Below, piece by piece: positions 11,913 to 24,663 of a DNA stretch of 64,000 nucleotides. This DNA is from Loxodes magnus. Taxonomy: Eukaryota; Ciliophora; Karyorelictea; Loxodida; Loxodidae. The notes under the pieces are model-generated. The model was not told the origin of the DNA. It was given only the letters and a program-made list of their open reading frames with translations, and did not search any database. The stretch is from contig CAMPDV010000098.1 of NCBI GenBank assembly GCA_946699065.1, forward strand, positions 372,001 through 436,000, given 5' to 3'. Every line of letters begins with the position of its first letter. The first letter of the stretch is position 1. A program made the translations under genes and the position numbers.

Positions 11913-12639
11913 ATGAGATTTAGAAATAGTAAACCTAATTCTTTTATTATTGCCATTGATAAGCAAAACTGTGACGAAGATGATATCAATTAAAATATAC
12001 AAGTTAAAGCCATCTTGAATATTAATGAATAACGTTATCTCTATATAAGTAGTCTAAGTTAACGAATCTAAATGGAATGTAAAAACTTATCCTATCTATT
12101 ATAAAAATGAAACTGGATTTCTGAGTTATAATAAAGAGTAAAGTGAAATATAAATTAAATATAAGGTAAAATAATATATTTTCCTTTTAAATTTTAGAAG
12201 CTATATATTATATGAAGTATAGGGATCTAAAAAAACCGAAGAATAAACTAATGTTAAGGAATTTGCATATTTGTTTGAGAATGAAAGAAGGAATTTGCTG
12301 TTTACAGGAGAGAATGAAAGGTTTGAGATAATCTGCTAAAAAATAGAAGAAACGTTGAGGATCTATTAAAGAGATCTATAAGCTTATCTAGGAGGAATTA
12401 GATCGATAGATCTGAATTAAATTAGTAAAGAAGGGATTAAATTTTAGTATATAAAAGCAGAATATTCACAAAAAGCAGCTCTAATGAAAAAAAAACAATA
12501 GGAAATCTAAATTTGAACAGATTAAAAAAATGAAAATTAGCTATAAAATTAAACTGAGAAACTGATGAACTAAAAAGAAAAATATTTGGATTTATAATAC
12601 TAAGAACTCCTTGAAAAATATACTTTTATTGCATCTTGA
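11913..12639 (+). CDS. Hypothetical protein, possible PH-like domain
   Basis: The frame begins MRFRNSKPNSFIIAID and shifts near 12040. A 16-nt intron at 12034-12049 (GTTATCTCTATATAAG) restores one reading frame; a 19-nt version ending at 12052 also works. Downstream the frame holds a W/Y-rich beta-like section (KWNVKTYPIYYKNETGF) and an amphipathic helix-like segment (RFEIICQKIEETLRIY), an arrangement reminiscent of a PH or GRAM fold. A Gln/Lys-rich coil follows. It ends at a TGA at 12637, or possibly at the earlier TGA after EIQI. About 230 aa. The family assignment is a guess from the pattern of segments. Confidence 0.4.
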
Positions 12640-14106
12640 TATATAGATTAATCAAAAATTATTTGATGTTATGAAGTTGGAAGAAGTTAAAATATTAAAA
12701 AAATGACTAATTTTAACGAATTACATTACAATAATGAATAGCAATAAAGAAGACATTTATACAAAGCTGATTATCCTACTGAATATCAAAGAAGGAATAC
12801 AGGTAAAACCTATCCTAGAGTTGTTTGAATATTAAAAACTTAGAGTAGAAAACTTTCAAACTTTGTTTAACTCATGATCTTGTTTTAACTAGGATATTCA
12901 TCGTATTGCAAGTACATTTTATTACTCAAGTTTATTTTTAATATCATCAAGTTTCGGTATTATTAGTTCTACCTATTATAATTAAAAGAATAGTGAGAGC
13001 AAGATTTTGAATTGTATGATTACAACTCCAATCCTTAGCGAGGTCCCTGGTTGAATAAAATATCTTGAAGGAAACAAAATTGGAGATTATCAGGCTTTGG
13101 TAGGGACTTGAAGTCTATGTTTATGGTATATGCATTCGTACACTTGGAGATCTGTTTTGAGAAATAGATCAGCAGAATATCCAAATTATTCCATCAAAAG
13201 GCGTTCGGAGAACGCAGCACGGCAGGAATTTAGTTGTCTTCAAGATATCTAAGTTAATAATGAATTAATTTATCAATTAATTCTCCAATAATAAGTAAAA
13301 GAAAAAGCAACTTATCCTTATTTTATCATAAGTCAAAGTAGAAGAATTGCAAATAATCAATAACTGAGTATTACTCTATGATTACACACTCTTGAAAAAG
13401 CTAATTTTTACCAATTAAGAATCTCATTTATATCCATATCTACTATATTACAAAACGCATAGTCTAGATTAATTTGGAATATTCCTAATTCTAGTCTTTA
13501 CTTTTAAATATTTAACTTTTCTATAAATATATCAGTATAACGATTATAGGACAATCGTGAAACCTAAATAGTAAAGATATAAAGTATAAATATCATAAAG
13601 GTAAGAAATTCAAGGATAATTGAAGAGCTCAAATTAGAAGTAAAACTAGAAAGATGGGATTGTTTATACTAGTAAGGGAGATAGGATACTCATGCCTATA
13701 AACTTGGTCACTAGGTTTATCATATCTTATATGGTATGAAGAACTTTCATCTATTTAGTCGAGAAACTATTTTGAGAAAGTAGTTTTAAATATTGGCTGG
13801 TAAGTATTATAATATATAAGTGTGAGACTAAACTAAGAGTTTTGCATGCCACTAATCTATTAATTCTAAATAAAATTGGCCAAGCAATCTCTACTGTTTA
13901 AGAGATAAAATGCTTCTACTAATTTTAATTTTTCTAGCCCTTTTCTATTTTGAAGGTCTTAAAAAAGTGAGTTGTAAAGTTGAAAGTAGTTTTATAGTTG
14001 ATATAGAGTTAATAGCTTGCAAGGTAATAATAAAGTTAATAAAGGAAACAAGGTATTATAGTATATTGAATGTACTTTTGTAGCTAAAGATATATTTAGT
14101 TTAAAA
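12640..14106. other. Region with weak, ambiguous coding potential
   Basis: A + strand frame from about 12611 to 13450 reads like protein in places (EDIYTKLIILLNIKEG, then LELFEYQKLRVENFQTLF). It could be a further exon of the preceding gene joined by an unrecognised intron. It contains several TGA codons and other frames are equally open after 13100, so I do not call a gene. From 13500 to 14106 nothing is recognised. Confidence 0.25.
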
Positions 14107-17100
14107 ATGGATTAGCATAGTTAAGCTGCTTCTTAACAATCGAACTAAGAATAATCGTAAAATAAGGATCAAGAAGAACTAGTCTAGAATAAACCAAACG
14201 AAGAGGCTAATGAACATAAGCTAACACATTAAGAAATTTTGGCGAAATATAAAGTACATTCAATCGAAAGTGGCTTAACTTCTAAGTAAGCCCAAGAAAT
14301 TCTAGAATAAGAAGGTTAGAATATAAGTATATCTCTTGAAATTCCTCCTTGGTATTCTCAGTACTTCTGCTTGTATAAGACTTCATTCACTTTCTTTATT
14401 TCCTTAGCTATTTCTTTTAGCTTTATTCTAAATGCTCTAAACCCAAGAGAATAAAACAGCTTTTATATAGGTTTGTTTCTTGTACTCGCTAAACTAATTT
14501 CTACTATTGCCCTTTTTTTCTAAAACAAGTAAAAGTATAAAGAAGCTTAGTATCATAGAATACTCAAATTTAAGTAATTATATAGTGTGATAAGAGATGG
14601 AAAGTAGGAGGAAGTACCTTGCTATTAGCTAGTTCCTGGAGATGTTATTCTACTTACAACTGGATTAGAAATACCTGCTGATATAAGAATCTTGTCCTGC
14701 AATAATCTATATGCTCTTTCTATTCTGACTGATGAAACTAGCTCTAAGAAAAGCGATGTAAGCAAAAGTGAGCATTTTTTTGAGGCAGAAAATATTTTAC
14801 TCCATGGATCGATAATAAAAGCAGGAATAGGGATAGAAATATTACTGAAGACAGGAAAATCAACAATATTAGGCTAGATAAGTTAGATGATAGAAGGAGA
14901 TTATTTGTAGCTAAAAATCTAGAGCAAAGGAATTTCAAATGAAGTAAAGGTAGTTGTATAAGTATTGTCATTTGTATGGGTAATCATCCTTATCATGATG
15001 CTTATTAGAAACTCTAAGTACCTTACCACTTATGGCTTTTTTATGAGTCTTGCTGTTATAATTTTTGGAAACGTGACATTAGTTGACTTGTAGAATGTCA
15101 TGATTAAGTACTTAGAATTCTACCAAAATACATCTTAAGTTATCTTTAAGAATCCATCTGATATCAAGGATTTTGGAGAGATAGACTGCATTTGCTTCGA
15201 AAAAAACGGAATTTTGACAAAGCTAGGAATGAGTATTGAATAAGTATCTTACGATGGCAAAGCTTACACCATGCCTGGAGATAAAAATAAGTTAAGTTTA
15301 GAAAGTGAAACTTGAAAACTGACTATAGTTAACGCGATTTTCAACAGTAACATTACTGAATAAAATCCTAAGTACAACTAATATGATCTTGCTAAACTTG
15401 AATTTTTTGACAAAGAGGTAATATAAAGCACTATAAAAGAGTATAATATTCATAAAGACTCTAACGATAAATTAGCTGCTATAACTTTAGATTCAATCAA
15501 CAAATTTCATTTCAAAGTAATTGAGAATCCATAAAAGTAGCATTATGTCTTAATTATTCAAGCTATAGAAAACTTAGTTACTAGGAATTTCAATTAAGTC
15601 AATACCAACGGAAAAATAGAAGAAATTACTGAGACCTATTTAAAAGGTTTAATGGCTAAATCTAAGGAACTGAACGTAGAAGGAGGAAGAATATTGTACT
15701 ATGGCTATTAAATTCTGTCGAAAGAGTAACTTGGAGCCTTTACGATAGAAGAGCTGGAGGATAAGATTAAAAAAGGGACTTTAAAGTTCATTCTATCAGG
15801 TAGTATTTATTATAAAAATGTGCCTCTTCCAGGTTTACAAGAAATTATAAAATAACTTAGGGAAAATAGAATTAAGCTCGTTTTAATGACTGGAGATCAC
15901 TCACTTGAAAGCTAAAAGTTTGCATAATAAATAGGAATTTTACAAGGGAAGACTAATTTAGAACTCTTAGCAGAAAAATAGTTTACAGTGTAAGAGACAG
16001 AAGCAGTTGAGAATCTATGTATTGAAGAAACTTAAAATATAGTTATTGAAGGGAAAAAATTGGAGCATTAGATTAAAGCTTAAAGACAACAGACAGAAGA
16101 AAAAACTATAAAAATAACTGATAAATGACTTGCAAAACAGAATATAATTTTCACCAGAATAAACCCAGAGCTCAAAGCTGTAATTACAGAATAACTCCAA
16201 AAACTCAAATATAATGTAGCAGTCGTTGGCAACTTTTCAGCAGATTTACCAGCTCTAAGGATATCAGATTTTGGAGTTGCTTTAGTGCATTCAACAAAAA
16301 TGGCAGCAGATATCGCAAGAGCTCAAGCCTTAGATTTTATAACCTTCTCAAATAACCTTATGGCAATAAAAAGACAGTTGAAGAAAGGATTTTTATGCTA
16401 AGCTTTATAAGTGCTAGATAATTCCTTTTGGCTTTTTTAATGTACCATAAATATAGGATCATACTTTGCATTGAGTGTTTTAATTTATATGCAGGGTCTA
16501 GCTCTACTCCAGTTTTGGCAATGAGACCTTAAAAATCCTTTTAACAAATTCTTTTAAATAATATTAAGCAATATACCTTAATTACTATAATTGAAGTCAC
16601 TTTCTCTTGGTTCTTTCTAAAATCCTTCAAATTTTTATAGAGAGTTAAAACCTAAAAATTTAAATACTCAGTTGTATTAAAATCAAAGCATATTCCTGAT
16701 TTAACAGCTAAGTTAGGAATATAAGGAGATAAATAGCATTGCAATTTCTTACTTGCAACATAAAATAGGAAGTAAATTTTACTCCTTTTAGGAGAGAATC
16801 ACCTTTATCGAAAAATTCTCCAACGTTTATCAATAAAACATACCTAACACAATATTAGATCTAATAGAAAGCTTAGAGCAACATTAGTCAGTTAATACTA
16901 ATTTTTAATTTACTTTTAAAAGAGAAGGATTGAACGTAGGCAAAAAATATAATTTTCGGTGCTCCTTGAGATTAGAAGGATTTAACTACCAAATGATATG
17001 AAATAGAATTATTTATTTCTAGTGAGCATTTAAAATATACAACTTGATTTAATATCAACTATATGGAATTTAAAAGCACTTCATAGAAGTAAATTACCTT

Positions 17101-17433
17101 GAGTTTAGTTATTAAAGTCTTAAAATTTAAAGATAAGTTAGTATACTTAAATTTCAAATTATATCTATAAACTGAAATAAGATATAGGCTCTTAAATACC
17201 TTAAAGCTAATTTTATAAGCTTATTGTTCAAGCTTTAACAAAGATAGGTACTTTCCAATGTTAATTTTTATATTCCTCAGATAAAAGTCATAGGATTGAA
17301 TACAAGTTAAATCAAAATTCCATCATATATAAATAACTAAGTTTAGAAAGATTAAGCATCAAATTACATAAAATACAGGAAGTTGATTTATAAATTGCTT
17401 TTAACTCTTAGTATTATAAAGTTGATTAACTGA
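14107..17433 (+). CDS. P-type ATPase-like protein (IIC/Na,K-ATPase-like) with degraded catalytic motifs
   Basis: 1,108 aa, one open frame. The N-terminal cation-ATPase domain (KYKVHSIESGLTSKQAQ), the actuator segment (QLVPGDVILLTTGLEIPADIR) and the paired membrane helices follow the Na,K/H,K-ATPase order. The key sites are changed. The phosphorylation motif DKTGT is FEKNGILT, with Glu in place of the phospho-Asp, near residue 365. The actuator TGES is TDET near 208. The hinge GDGxND is GNFSAD near 708. MTGDH near 594 survives. After about M5-M6 the expected M7-M10 are not evident; the tail is polar. It therefore looks like an intact but catalytically dead pseudo-ATPase. I end it at the TGA at 17431, which avoids overlap with the convergent methyltransferase; reading through would add 79 codons. 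Confidence 0.8.
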
Positions 17434-17580
17434 GCATATCCAAAATTTAAGTCTCTGTAAATGTCAATAAGCTAATAATATAAGAGTTAACTTAAGAAAG
17501 GCAGAATAATAATGGCAGTTTTGTTTTATAACTTAGCTATTATTTATAAAAGGTTTAAATTAATAAATTTTCACTCTCAC

Positions 17581-18156
17581 TCACTAAGGAATTTCGTTGT
17601 TTAAGTTATTCAAGCCTGGACTGTCATAGTTACTATAAAAGTTGTATTAATAAATCAAGTTAGGAATTGAAGGCTAGTATTTCTTAGGCTCTATCTATAG
17701 AAATTTTCTTAGCATTTCCTCATTCTCTAAAATAGACGAAGCTAATATGAAATTATTTTGGGGCTTAAGTAGACATTTAATTGTTATAGCGTACTTAGAC
17801 CAAACATCTTCTGTTATAAATGGAGGATCGATAATCGCCATATCAAAAGAGTTCTTTTAGTTAGAAGGGATTTCTTCAGGTTGGTTGAAGTCATAGAAAA
17901 CGAAGTTTTAAAGCTAATGTTCTTACTTAATATTCATATCGATATCAAAAATTCAGGCATTACTCTAGATCTCAGGAGACTTAATGTAGAAATACACTGA
18001 AGGAGTCGAAATTAAAGCTATTTTAAAGGGAAAACTGTTTTAGCTTTGAATTCACTCAATTTCCTTAACTATAAACTCTATAGTTTTCTAGGAAAATCAG
18101 TATTAGTTAAATTCTTATTTTTCAGAGTATTAATCTAAAAACTATTTTTGGTTCAT
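17581..18156 (-). CDS. EFM5: eEF1A lysine methyltransferase (EEF1AKMT1/EFM5, formerly N6AMT2)
   Basis: 191 aa. The N-terminal signature QYWFSQKTIEFIVKEI matches the 'QyWys..T...l..E' block of the family. The catalytic motif DPPF sits in MAIIDPPFITEDVW. The C-terminal YNFYSNYDSPGLNN corresponds to the conserved FRCY-type segment. Members are SAM-dependent enzymes that trimethylate a lysine of elongation factor eEF1A in the cytosol. Three Trp codons, including the signature QYW, are TGA. Length is slightly shorter than the animal protein. It is convergent with the ATPase-like gene; the two TGA stops are about 150 bp apart. Confidence 0.88.
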
Positions 18157-18757
18157 TGCTTTATAACCTATTTATTTATATTATTTCCAAGCATTAGAAG
18201 TAATATATTTTAAGTAGGTTATCTAATCACTAGTTCAAGAAACTATTTTGAAATAATGAGAATAGAAGGGACAGTTCTAGAGAAAATTAAAGGATAAAGA
18301 AACTCGCTGAGTGCAAAGCACCCATTTAGACTACTACTCTTAGGGTTATTTCTTGATAGTTTGGGATCTTGAATTGAGACTTTGAAAATGGAATTGAATA
18401 TTATATCGTAGCTCTTAGCATGCTTAAGATTTAGTTTTAACTAATACTCTTGCTGAATGTTTATAAATCTTGGATTAGTTTTTAAAAATCTATAAGATTA
18501 TACTAGATGTACAATAGCAAATATTCTAAGAGATTAAAGGAAACTAATTCAAAAAGCAATAAGCTAAGATAAGATCTGGATATGGGAAAATTCGCTTTTA
18601 AATACTAAGAATCTATATCAAGTTATTTAGATTTTAAGTGATAAATGCTCTTTAATAATTTTAAATGATCATTTAGTTTTGGAAGCAAATGGAGGAGAGT
18701 GAGTTTATATAAAGATATTCCTCTAATTAATTAAAAAAAAGTATAACAAAATCTTTC
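18157..18757. other. Spacer between two minus-strand genes
   Basis: A small minus-strand frame (about 18230-18420, beginning MLRATIQYSI) is open but has no recognisable content and may be chance. Otherwise nothing is seen. Confidence 0.35.
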
Positions 18758-19606
18758 TCAATATATAACACACTTGCATTTCTTATTGCTAGTCTCTACA
18801 AAAGTGTTTACTTTAGAAATCTTAACATTTCCTCTGAAAGTACCTTAAAAAGAATTTGTGTTTGTCCTTTTTGTTAAATCATTACTTTAGTGATCCTTAA
18901 ATTCTCCCTTAAACTTTCTAATTCTGTTCAAATCTAATTGATTCACTTCTTTCTTGTTTTTTATTGGAGTATCCTGATTTTTAAATAGTTGGCTTTGAGT
19001 TAAAAGTTCTTTCTAGTTAACATCTTCCATTTCTTATTCCATATAGCCTATTATGATCTCTACATAAGCTCTTTTATTTTTGTATCCAAAATTATCAGCA
19101 ACTGAATGTTTATTCTCCATCAAATCGTAATTCCCATTATAAATTATAATTTTGGTTATTTTTAAGTTAAACTACTACTAGCTTTGTATGAATTAGTTAG
19201 CAAGCTGATGTATTACTTATTCCAGCTACTGTATGTTCAAACTATATAATAAGCAAAATTACCTTCTGTCTATTTTAATTTCGCTTTCTAACTTAAATTG
19301 TGGGAGCTTGCAACTTATATCAAGCTCTAGTCAAATCTCGTTGCTGTATAGCTCACAGTAGATTATCGTTTTTTCAATACCTTGCTAGCATATTATTTAA
19401 CAGACTTGGTCATCCACTATTGCAAACTTTTCCTAATTAAATATTTTGGTAGCTTTAATATTAAGCCCATTAAACTGGTGATACTGTTCCATAGCCTCTC
19501 CAATTTTCGAGCAGATATACTAAAAGCTATCTTTTTCAGAAATTTACACCAGTACTTACACACTCGAATCTTCAAGCCAAACTACCTTTACAAATTCTAG
19601 TATCAT
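18758..19606 (-). CDS. Hypothetical protein (about 275-282 aa)
   Basis: A minus-strand frame starting MILEFVKVVWLEDSS and ending KCKCVIY then TGA. The N-terminal half has globular-looking alternation (KTIIYCELYSNEIWLELD). The C-terminal half is basic and polar. A 21-nt GT...AG segment at 19242-19262 can be read through or removed without changing frame, so its status as an intron is undecided. TGA codes Trp once (NEIWLEL). No family is recognised. The + strand ORF at 19382-19600 is its antisense shadow. Confidence 0.5.
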
Positions 19607-20271
19607 AATTTAGCATTTTTCATCAAGGTACACATACTAATCTTCCCCTTACTACCTTATCTTCTCTTTTTGGTTTTCAAGAAATTAGAAGTCTAATTCT
19701 AAATTTTTAATTTATTGCATTTTAAAACTAATTTAAACTCTATAAGCCTAACCTTTGCTTCATTCTATTATTTATATTTACTCTATCACAACTATTAAGA
19801 AAGCTCTGCTTCTTCTATATTCAAACTAGGGGATTAATAATTAATAGTTTGGAAATAGTAACTGAGATTATGTTAAAGGGTGCTAAGATTAAGTGAAGCT
19901 ACCTATAAGAAATACTGCTAATATATAATAAAGCTATATATTAAAATGGGCTATATTAAATGCCTATTTTTTAAGCTCTTTATTTATATCACTAGATGTT
20001 GTCACTAAAAATAAAGCTAAGAAGTGGGTATAAAGATTTTTAAGTGATTGATATAAAAATTTAAAGTATGAAGTTTGCTTGATACTTAGATAGCATGTTA
20101 GTAAGATTACTATGTTTAATAGATTGATGAGAGGGAAAAGATGAAATTACCTTAGTGTTAATAAAGAGCAAGTTATAAATATTGAGTAATGAACTTTAGT
20201 ATGAAGCTTATTAATTAAATAATAGATTAAAAGTATTTAGTCAGATAAAGCTATTTTAGTGTGGTCTCAAA
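19607..20271. other. Divergent spacer, nothing recognised
   Basis: This spacer separates divergently transcribed genes, so it should hold two promoters. No element can be named from sequence alone. Confidence 0.4.
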
Positions 20272-23196
20272 ATGAAATAATATTATATCCAAGTTTTGTT
20301 AATTTCATTAAAATTATTAGGAGTATCAGGCTTAGCTGAAAACTTGACTACTATACATATTATCCCTTTTTCTCATCTAGATGCAGGATGACTCAAAACT
20401 TATGAAAATTACTATTTAGAATATGTTAACGATATTCTTACCAAAACTACTGCTTTGCTGCAATAGAAGATTGACTATACTTTTGTCTTTAATGAAGCTG
20501 TCTTTTATGATCTGTTTTTGAAAAGAGTCACCATTAACTAAGAAATGATGCTTAAGAGTGAAGTTCTAAGAGGATAGCTTGAAATAATAGGAGGTGGTTG
20601 AGTATCTCATGACGAAGCAATAACTCATGCAGATGATATAATATCAAACATGGCTTTAGGACTGTCTTTATATAAGAAAAAACTAGGAATAAAGCCAAGA
20701 ACTCTATTTCATATCGATTAGTTTGGGCATAGTAAAGGAAACGCATACATCTGTAGTGTAATGGGGTTTGATTCATAAGTAATAACTAGGATAGATTAAT
20801 ATACTGAACAGGAATTATAGTCAATAGGAAAGGAGTTTATATGAAATCCAGAATTAGATGAAGATAAAGACTAAGAGATATTTACTCATGTGGGGTTCGA
20901 GGGTTATGGAGGCGCACTTCATTAATCAAGACTAAGGAGAATTTTCTCTGAAAACTACTTAATTCATCTAAAGTAAAACTATACTTGATGGGAAAATTAT
21001 TTCCTTAGAGCAAACTAAAGTTACCTTAATAATGAAGTTTTGATTCTGTTTGGAGGAGATTTCGATTATAGGTTTCCTGATAAAAACTATAAAGTTATCG
21101 ATGAATTTGTTGAGTAAAATGATAAGTAATGAAAAGGGAAATTTAAGGTATAGTATAGTACTATTTAAAGTTACCTGGAGAAAATATATAAGGAAAACAA
21201 GACTTATCATGTCATTTCTAAAGATCTTTTACCTCTTATTGAAAACACTAAGAATGGAGTCTATTGAACAGGTTATTACACATCTAGACCTTAAATCAAA
21301 TTATTGGTTAGGTAGTTATCCAATCTATTTCACTCCGCTGGCTAAATTCTACTGATTGACTTTAAACCTTGACTTTTAAAAAAAGATGATTAATGAATAT
21401 AAAAATCAGGAAAGACAGAGTATCTCTAAAAGTTCTTGCAGTAATGAAAAGTCTTATCACTGATGTAGCACCATGATGCAGTTACTGGTACACACCTGTA
21501 ACATGTAAGTTAAGATTACATCTAAAGAATGACAGAAGCAATGCAGAACACACCAATAGAGTAGTTTGCAAACTCAGATACTAATGTATGAAACTCTAAG
21601 CAGCAGTAAATAGATTCTCCCTTTTAAATGTGTCTTCTTCTTAATGAATCTAGATGTGAGAAAATAGTGATAAATGATAAAACAGATACTCAGGTACTGA
21701 TATATAACCAATAGTTCAGTTAGAGATACGAGATCTTATAAATTCCAGTTCCACATTAGAATATAATAATTAGGGGTAATAAGCTTGCTAAATAAACCTG
21801 CATTGTAAAGCCAAATATCAATGACTAATAACTAAAGCAGCTCCCTTTTATCTTAGTTTTCCAAATAGACTTAAAACCGTTTAGTTTTACAATGATAACT
21901 CTTCAAAGCACAAGGAAAACTATTAATAAGTACAGCTGTGAAGTCCTTAGTTATTCCTAGCTCTAAATAGCAGATAATTTTAAGCTAGAAAACTCTAATT
22001 TAATGCTTAAAGGGTAATTAAAAAATAGCAACTGATATTTAGAAAACAAAATAGAAAATCTTACAAGTAGTAAGTTTAGCATACGATTAGAATAGTATCT
22101 CTATAACAAGTAATAAGCAAAGAAAGATAAAGGAAATTCAGGAGCTTATATCTTTAAATAGAACTAGCAATCTCTCAACTATGGCTAATTTCAAAGCGCT
22201 TTATTGCTTAGCTCTAAGTTATAAGATGAACTGGTTATATAATGTGACTAGTATATTCAAACAATAAGAGTGAACAAGAAAGTGAAGGAGAATTATATAG
22301 AGGTGGATACTTTTTTGAGTTCATTGTAAAATCCTTCTGAAGTAATTTTAAAGATAAAATCTGAGATACAAAACTAAAATAACTTCTATACTGATACAAA
22401 TGCTTTATTTTTAGTAGAGAGATAAACTAATAGAACCGTTCCCTATTTTATTGGTGCTAATTATTACCCAGTTACCTCCTATATTAGTATAGCTGATTAA
22501 GAAAAAGTTTTAACTATTTTGAACGACAGAAGCTAGGGAGGAACATCTTTAGCTAAGGGAGACGTAGAGGTTATGATCCATAGATTGACTGAAAAAGATG
22601 ACAATAAAGGAATGTCCGAGCCTTTATAGGATTTTGAGCATTTCAATGGTACTTAAATACCAATTCGAGTGAGAGTACTACATAAAATAGTTTTGCATAA
22701 ACACAGTGAATATGACTAAGTTAAGTAGCTATAGAAAGAAAACGAGGAGCAAGTAATTCTAATGTTTAGAAACATCCAAAATGTATAAGAAAAGCCTTAA
22801 AACTATGGATTACAATAATATTACTTTGAGAACTTCAATTTTACAGATCCAAATGACTATCGAAACTTTAAGATATATCTTAAAATAAATGAGTATAATC
22901 AATAAATCATAATAAAGATTAGAAATATAAGCCTAAGAAAAAGTCAAAGATTCTTAATTCAACCTTTTCTAAAAAGCCTTAGACTGAGTAATTAGTATCA
23001 AAAGCTATAATTTCCAATATAGAGAAGTTACTTTTAAAACTGTAATTGGAAAGAAATAAGCATAGGAGAAAATATGGATATTGAAGAAGTAGAATAAGGA
23101 AAAAGAAGATGAAGGATAAATTAAGTTAAGGATAAAAAGAAAGATAAGGAAGTATGGAGAGCTTAGGAAACAAGAGCCTTTAAAATATTATGTTGA
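20272..23196 (+). CDS. GH38 alpha-mannosidase (lysosomal/Golgi type)
   Basis: 974 aa. A signal peptide (YYIQVLLISLKLLGVSGLA) precedes the catalytic domain. Zinc ligands lie in FSHLDAGW (residue about 35) and in HHDAVTGTH (about 400). The catalytic Asp lies in HIDQFGHS (about 149), and the family block GGGWVSHDEA near 107 carries a Trp written as TGA. The C-terminal beta domain ends with ETRAFKIL, matching the usual terminal 'E.R.F' strand. Members cleave alpha-mannose from N-glycans in lysosome or Golgi. About a dozen Trp codons are TGA, so the reading depends on dual-use UGA. The stop is taken as the TGA after FKILC; a later TGA would add about 32 residues. Confidence 0.93.
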
Positions 23197-24663
23197 ATCT
23201 TAATCAACTTACATTTAACTAATCTTTTAAAAAATCTTAGAACTAAAAGTCATAACTCTATAAACAAACCATTATCAACATTTTCTAATTGAATCAGAAT
23301 AAAAATAAACTATATCCAAAGATTTCTGAGAAGATAAGAAAGTTTCAAAAAGGTAAAAATTTGAAGAGCTAACTATATTAAAGAGAATAAAAATATCACT
23401 AGAGTAAGTTAAAGTTCTCTTACTTAATATTTTAGCATTAAATATTAAAATGGAAGAATAAAGATAACACAATGCACTTTTCATTACAGTTAAAAAAATA
23501 TATTTAGATTAGATAATAAAAGAGTAACTAAACTTGATAAATATTTAACTTTTATATACAATACTAACTTAAGACCTTTTAATAAGATTTAGATCTTAGA
23601 ACTAAAATTAGATCACTAAATATCTAGTTTTAGAAGCGTCGTTAAAATTGGTGAAAATCAGTTTTAAGCTCAAAATAATATTAGAATTATCGCTTTTAAT
23701 TGAGAAGATTAATTTTCTTTAAAGCTTAATTGGTCAGCATTAGTAGTTAGTCAAAAATTGATTTATATATACTTTAATAAAATCGAAATAATGGAAATCT
23801 TGGGAAGACAATTTTCCAAATAACTATTCAGATAAGATTCAAAGATTTCTAGAACTAGATTTTGAGTAAGATAAAGAAAGAATTGACTGGTGAGTATAGA
23901 GACATATAATAATTAGCATAGATGATAGTTATGATTTTGAGAGTATATTATATTATTTAAATTAATTAAATATCTCCATTCTACCATAAGCTCCAAGAAA
24001 GAATACCACTTTTCTCCGTAATCAAATATATCAAAATTATAAACCGACTAATTGTTTTTAGGCGTAAACATGTAATTAGAGGCTAATAGATTAATAAGTA
24101 TATAGTTGCTATGGAAATTGCAAAACTGTTTAGATTTAAGCATAATAGAAGCTTTTTAAGAAGATATTTGGGCTAAAATAAATCCCAAGAATCCTTATAT
24201 TAGTAGATCATACTAAATAAGTTCCAACTTAAGTGACTTTTTATTAAATAGCCCGTAAAGTATGTTAAAGTAGTCAGTAAAAATGAATATATATAGGTCA
24301 ATTGCAGGTCTCTTAACTCCTCAAATGAAGTAAATAAAGCTTTGCAACTAAAATATAATAATTAAAGACAAAAAGAACCAGATTTCAAATCTGAAGAGAG
24401 TTAATTATTTAATAATATCCAAATAATCTAATAAAAGCCACTATCAATTTCCTTCATATCCCATAGAAGTAAATTTAATATAATAAAAGTCCAGAAACTA
24501 ATGAAATTGAATTGCTAAAGCTTGGCTTTTGTTATATAGTTAGAAGGTAATTTATAATAAAGAAATAAAAGGAAGGAAAATAGAATCATTAGAGTGATAT
24601 TTTTCTTAGTTAGTTTAAAGTAGAAATTACTTAGTTCTTTAATTTCTTTTCATAGCTTATAAA
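23197..24663 (+). other. Ambiguous coding region, possible intron-containing gene
   Basis: Three + strand frames contain protein-like stretches in succession: RLDNKRVTKLDKYLTFIY near 23510; WEDNFPNNYSDKIQRF near 23800; QLEANRLISIQLLWKLQ near 24080. The last two can be joined by removing a 44-nt GT...AG segment (about 24017-24060) that contains a CTAAT branch-site-like motif. The first junction and the start codon could not be resolved. A spliced gene of about 350 aa is likely but not proven. No family is recognised. Confidence 0.35.

Noticed and set aside
14107-17433. P-type ATPase-like locus as a simple pseudogene
   Set aside because: No frameshift and no loss of length across more than 1,000 codons. 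Motif loss alone fits a pseudoenzyme better.
20552-21355. Short ORFs on both strands inside the alpha-mannosidase
   Set aside because: They exist only because a standard code breaks the true frame. The GH38 motifs fix the real frame.
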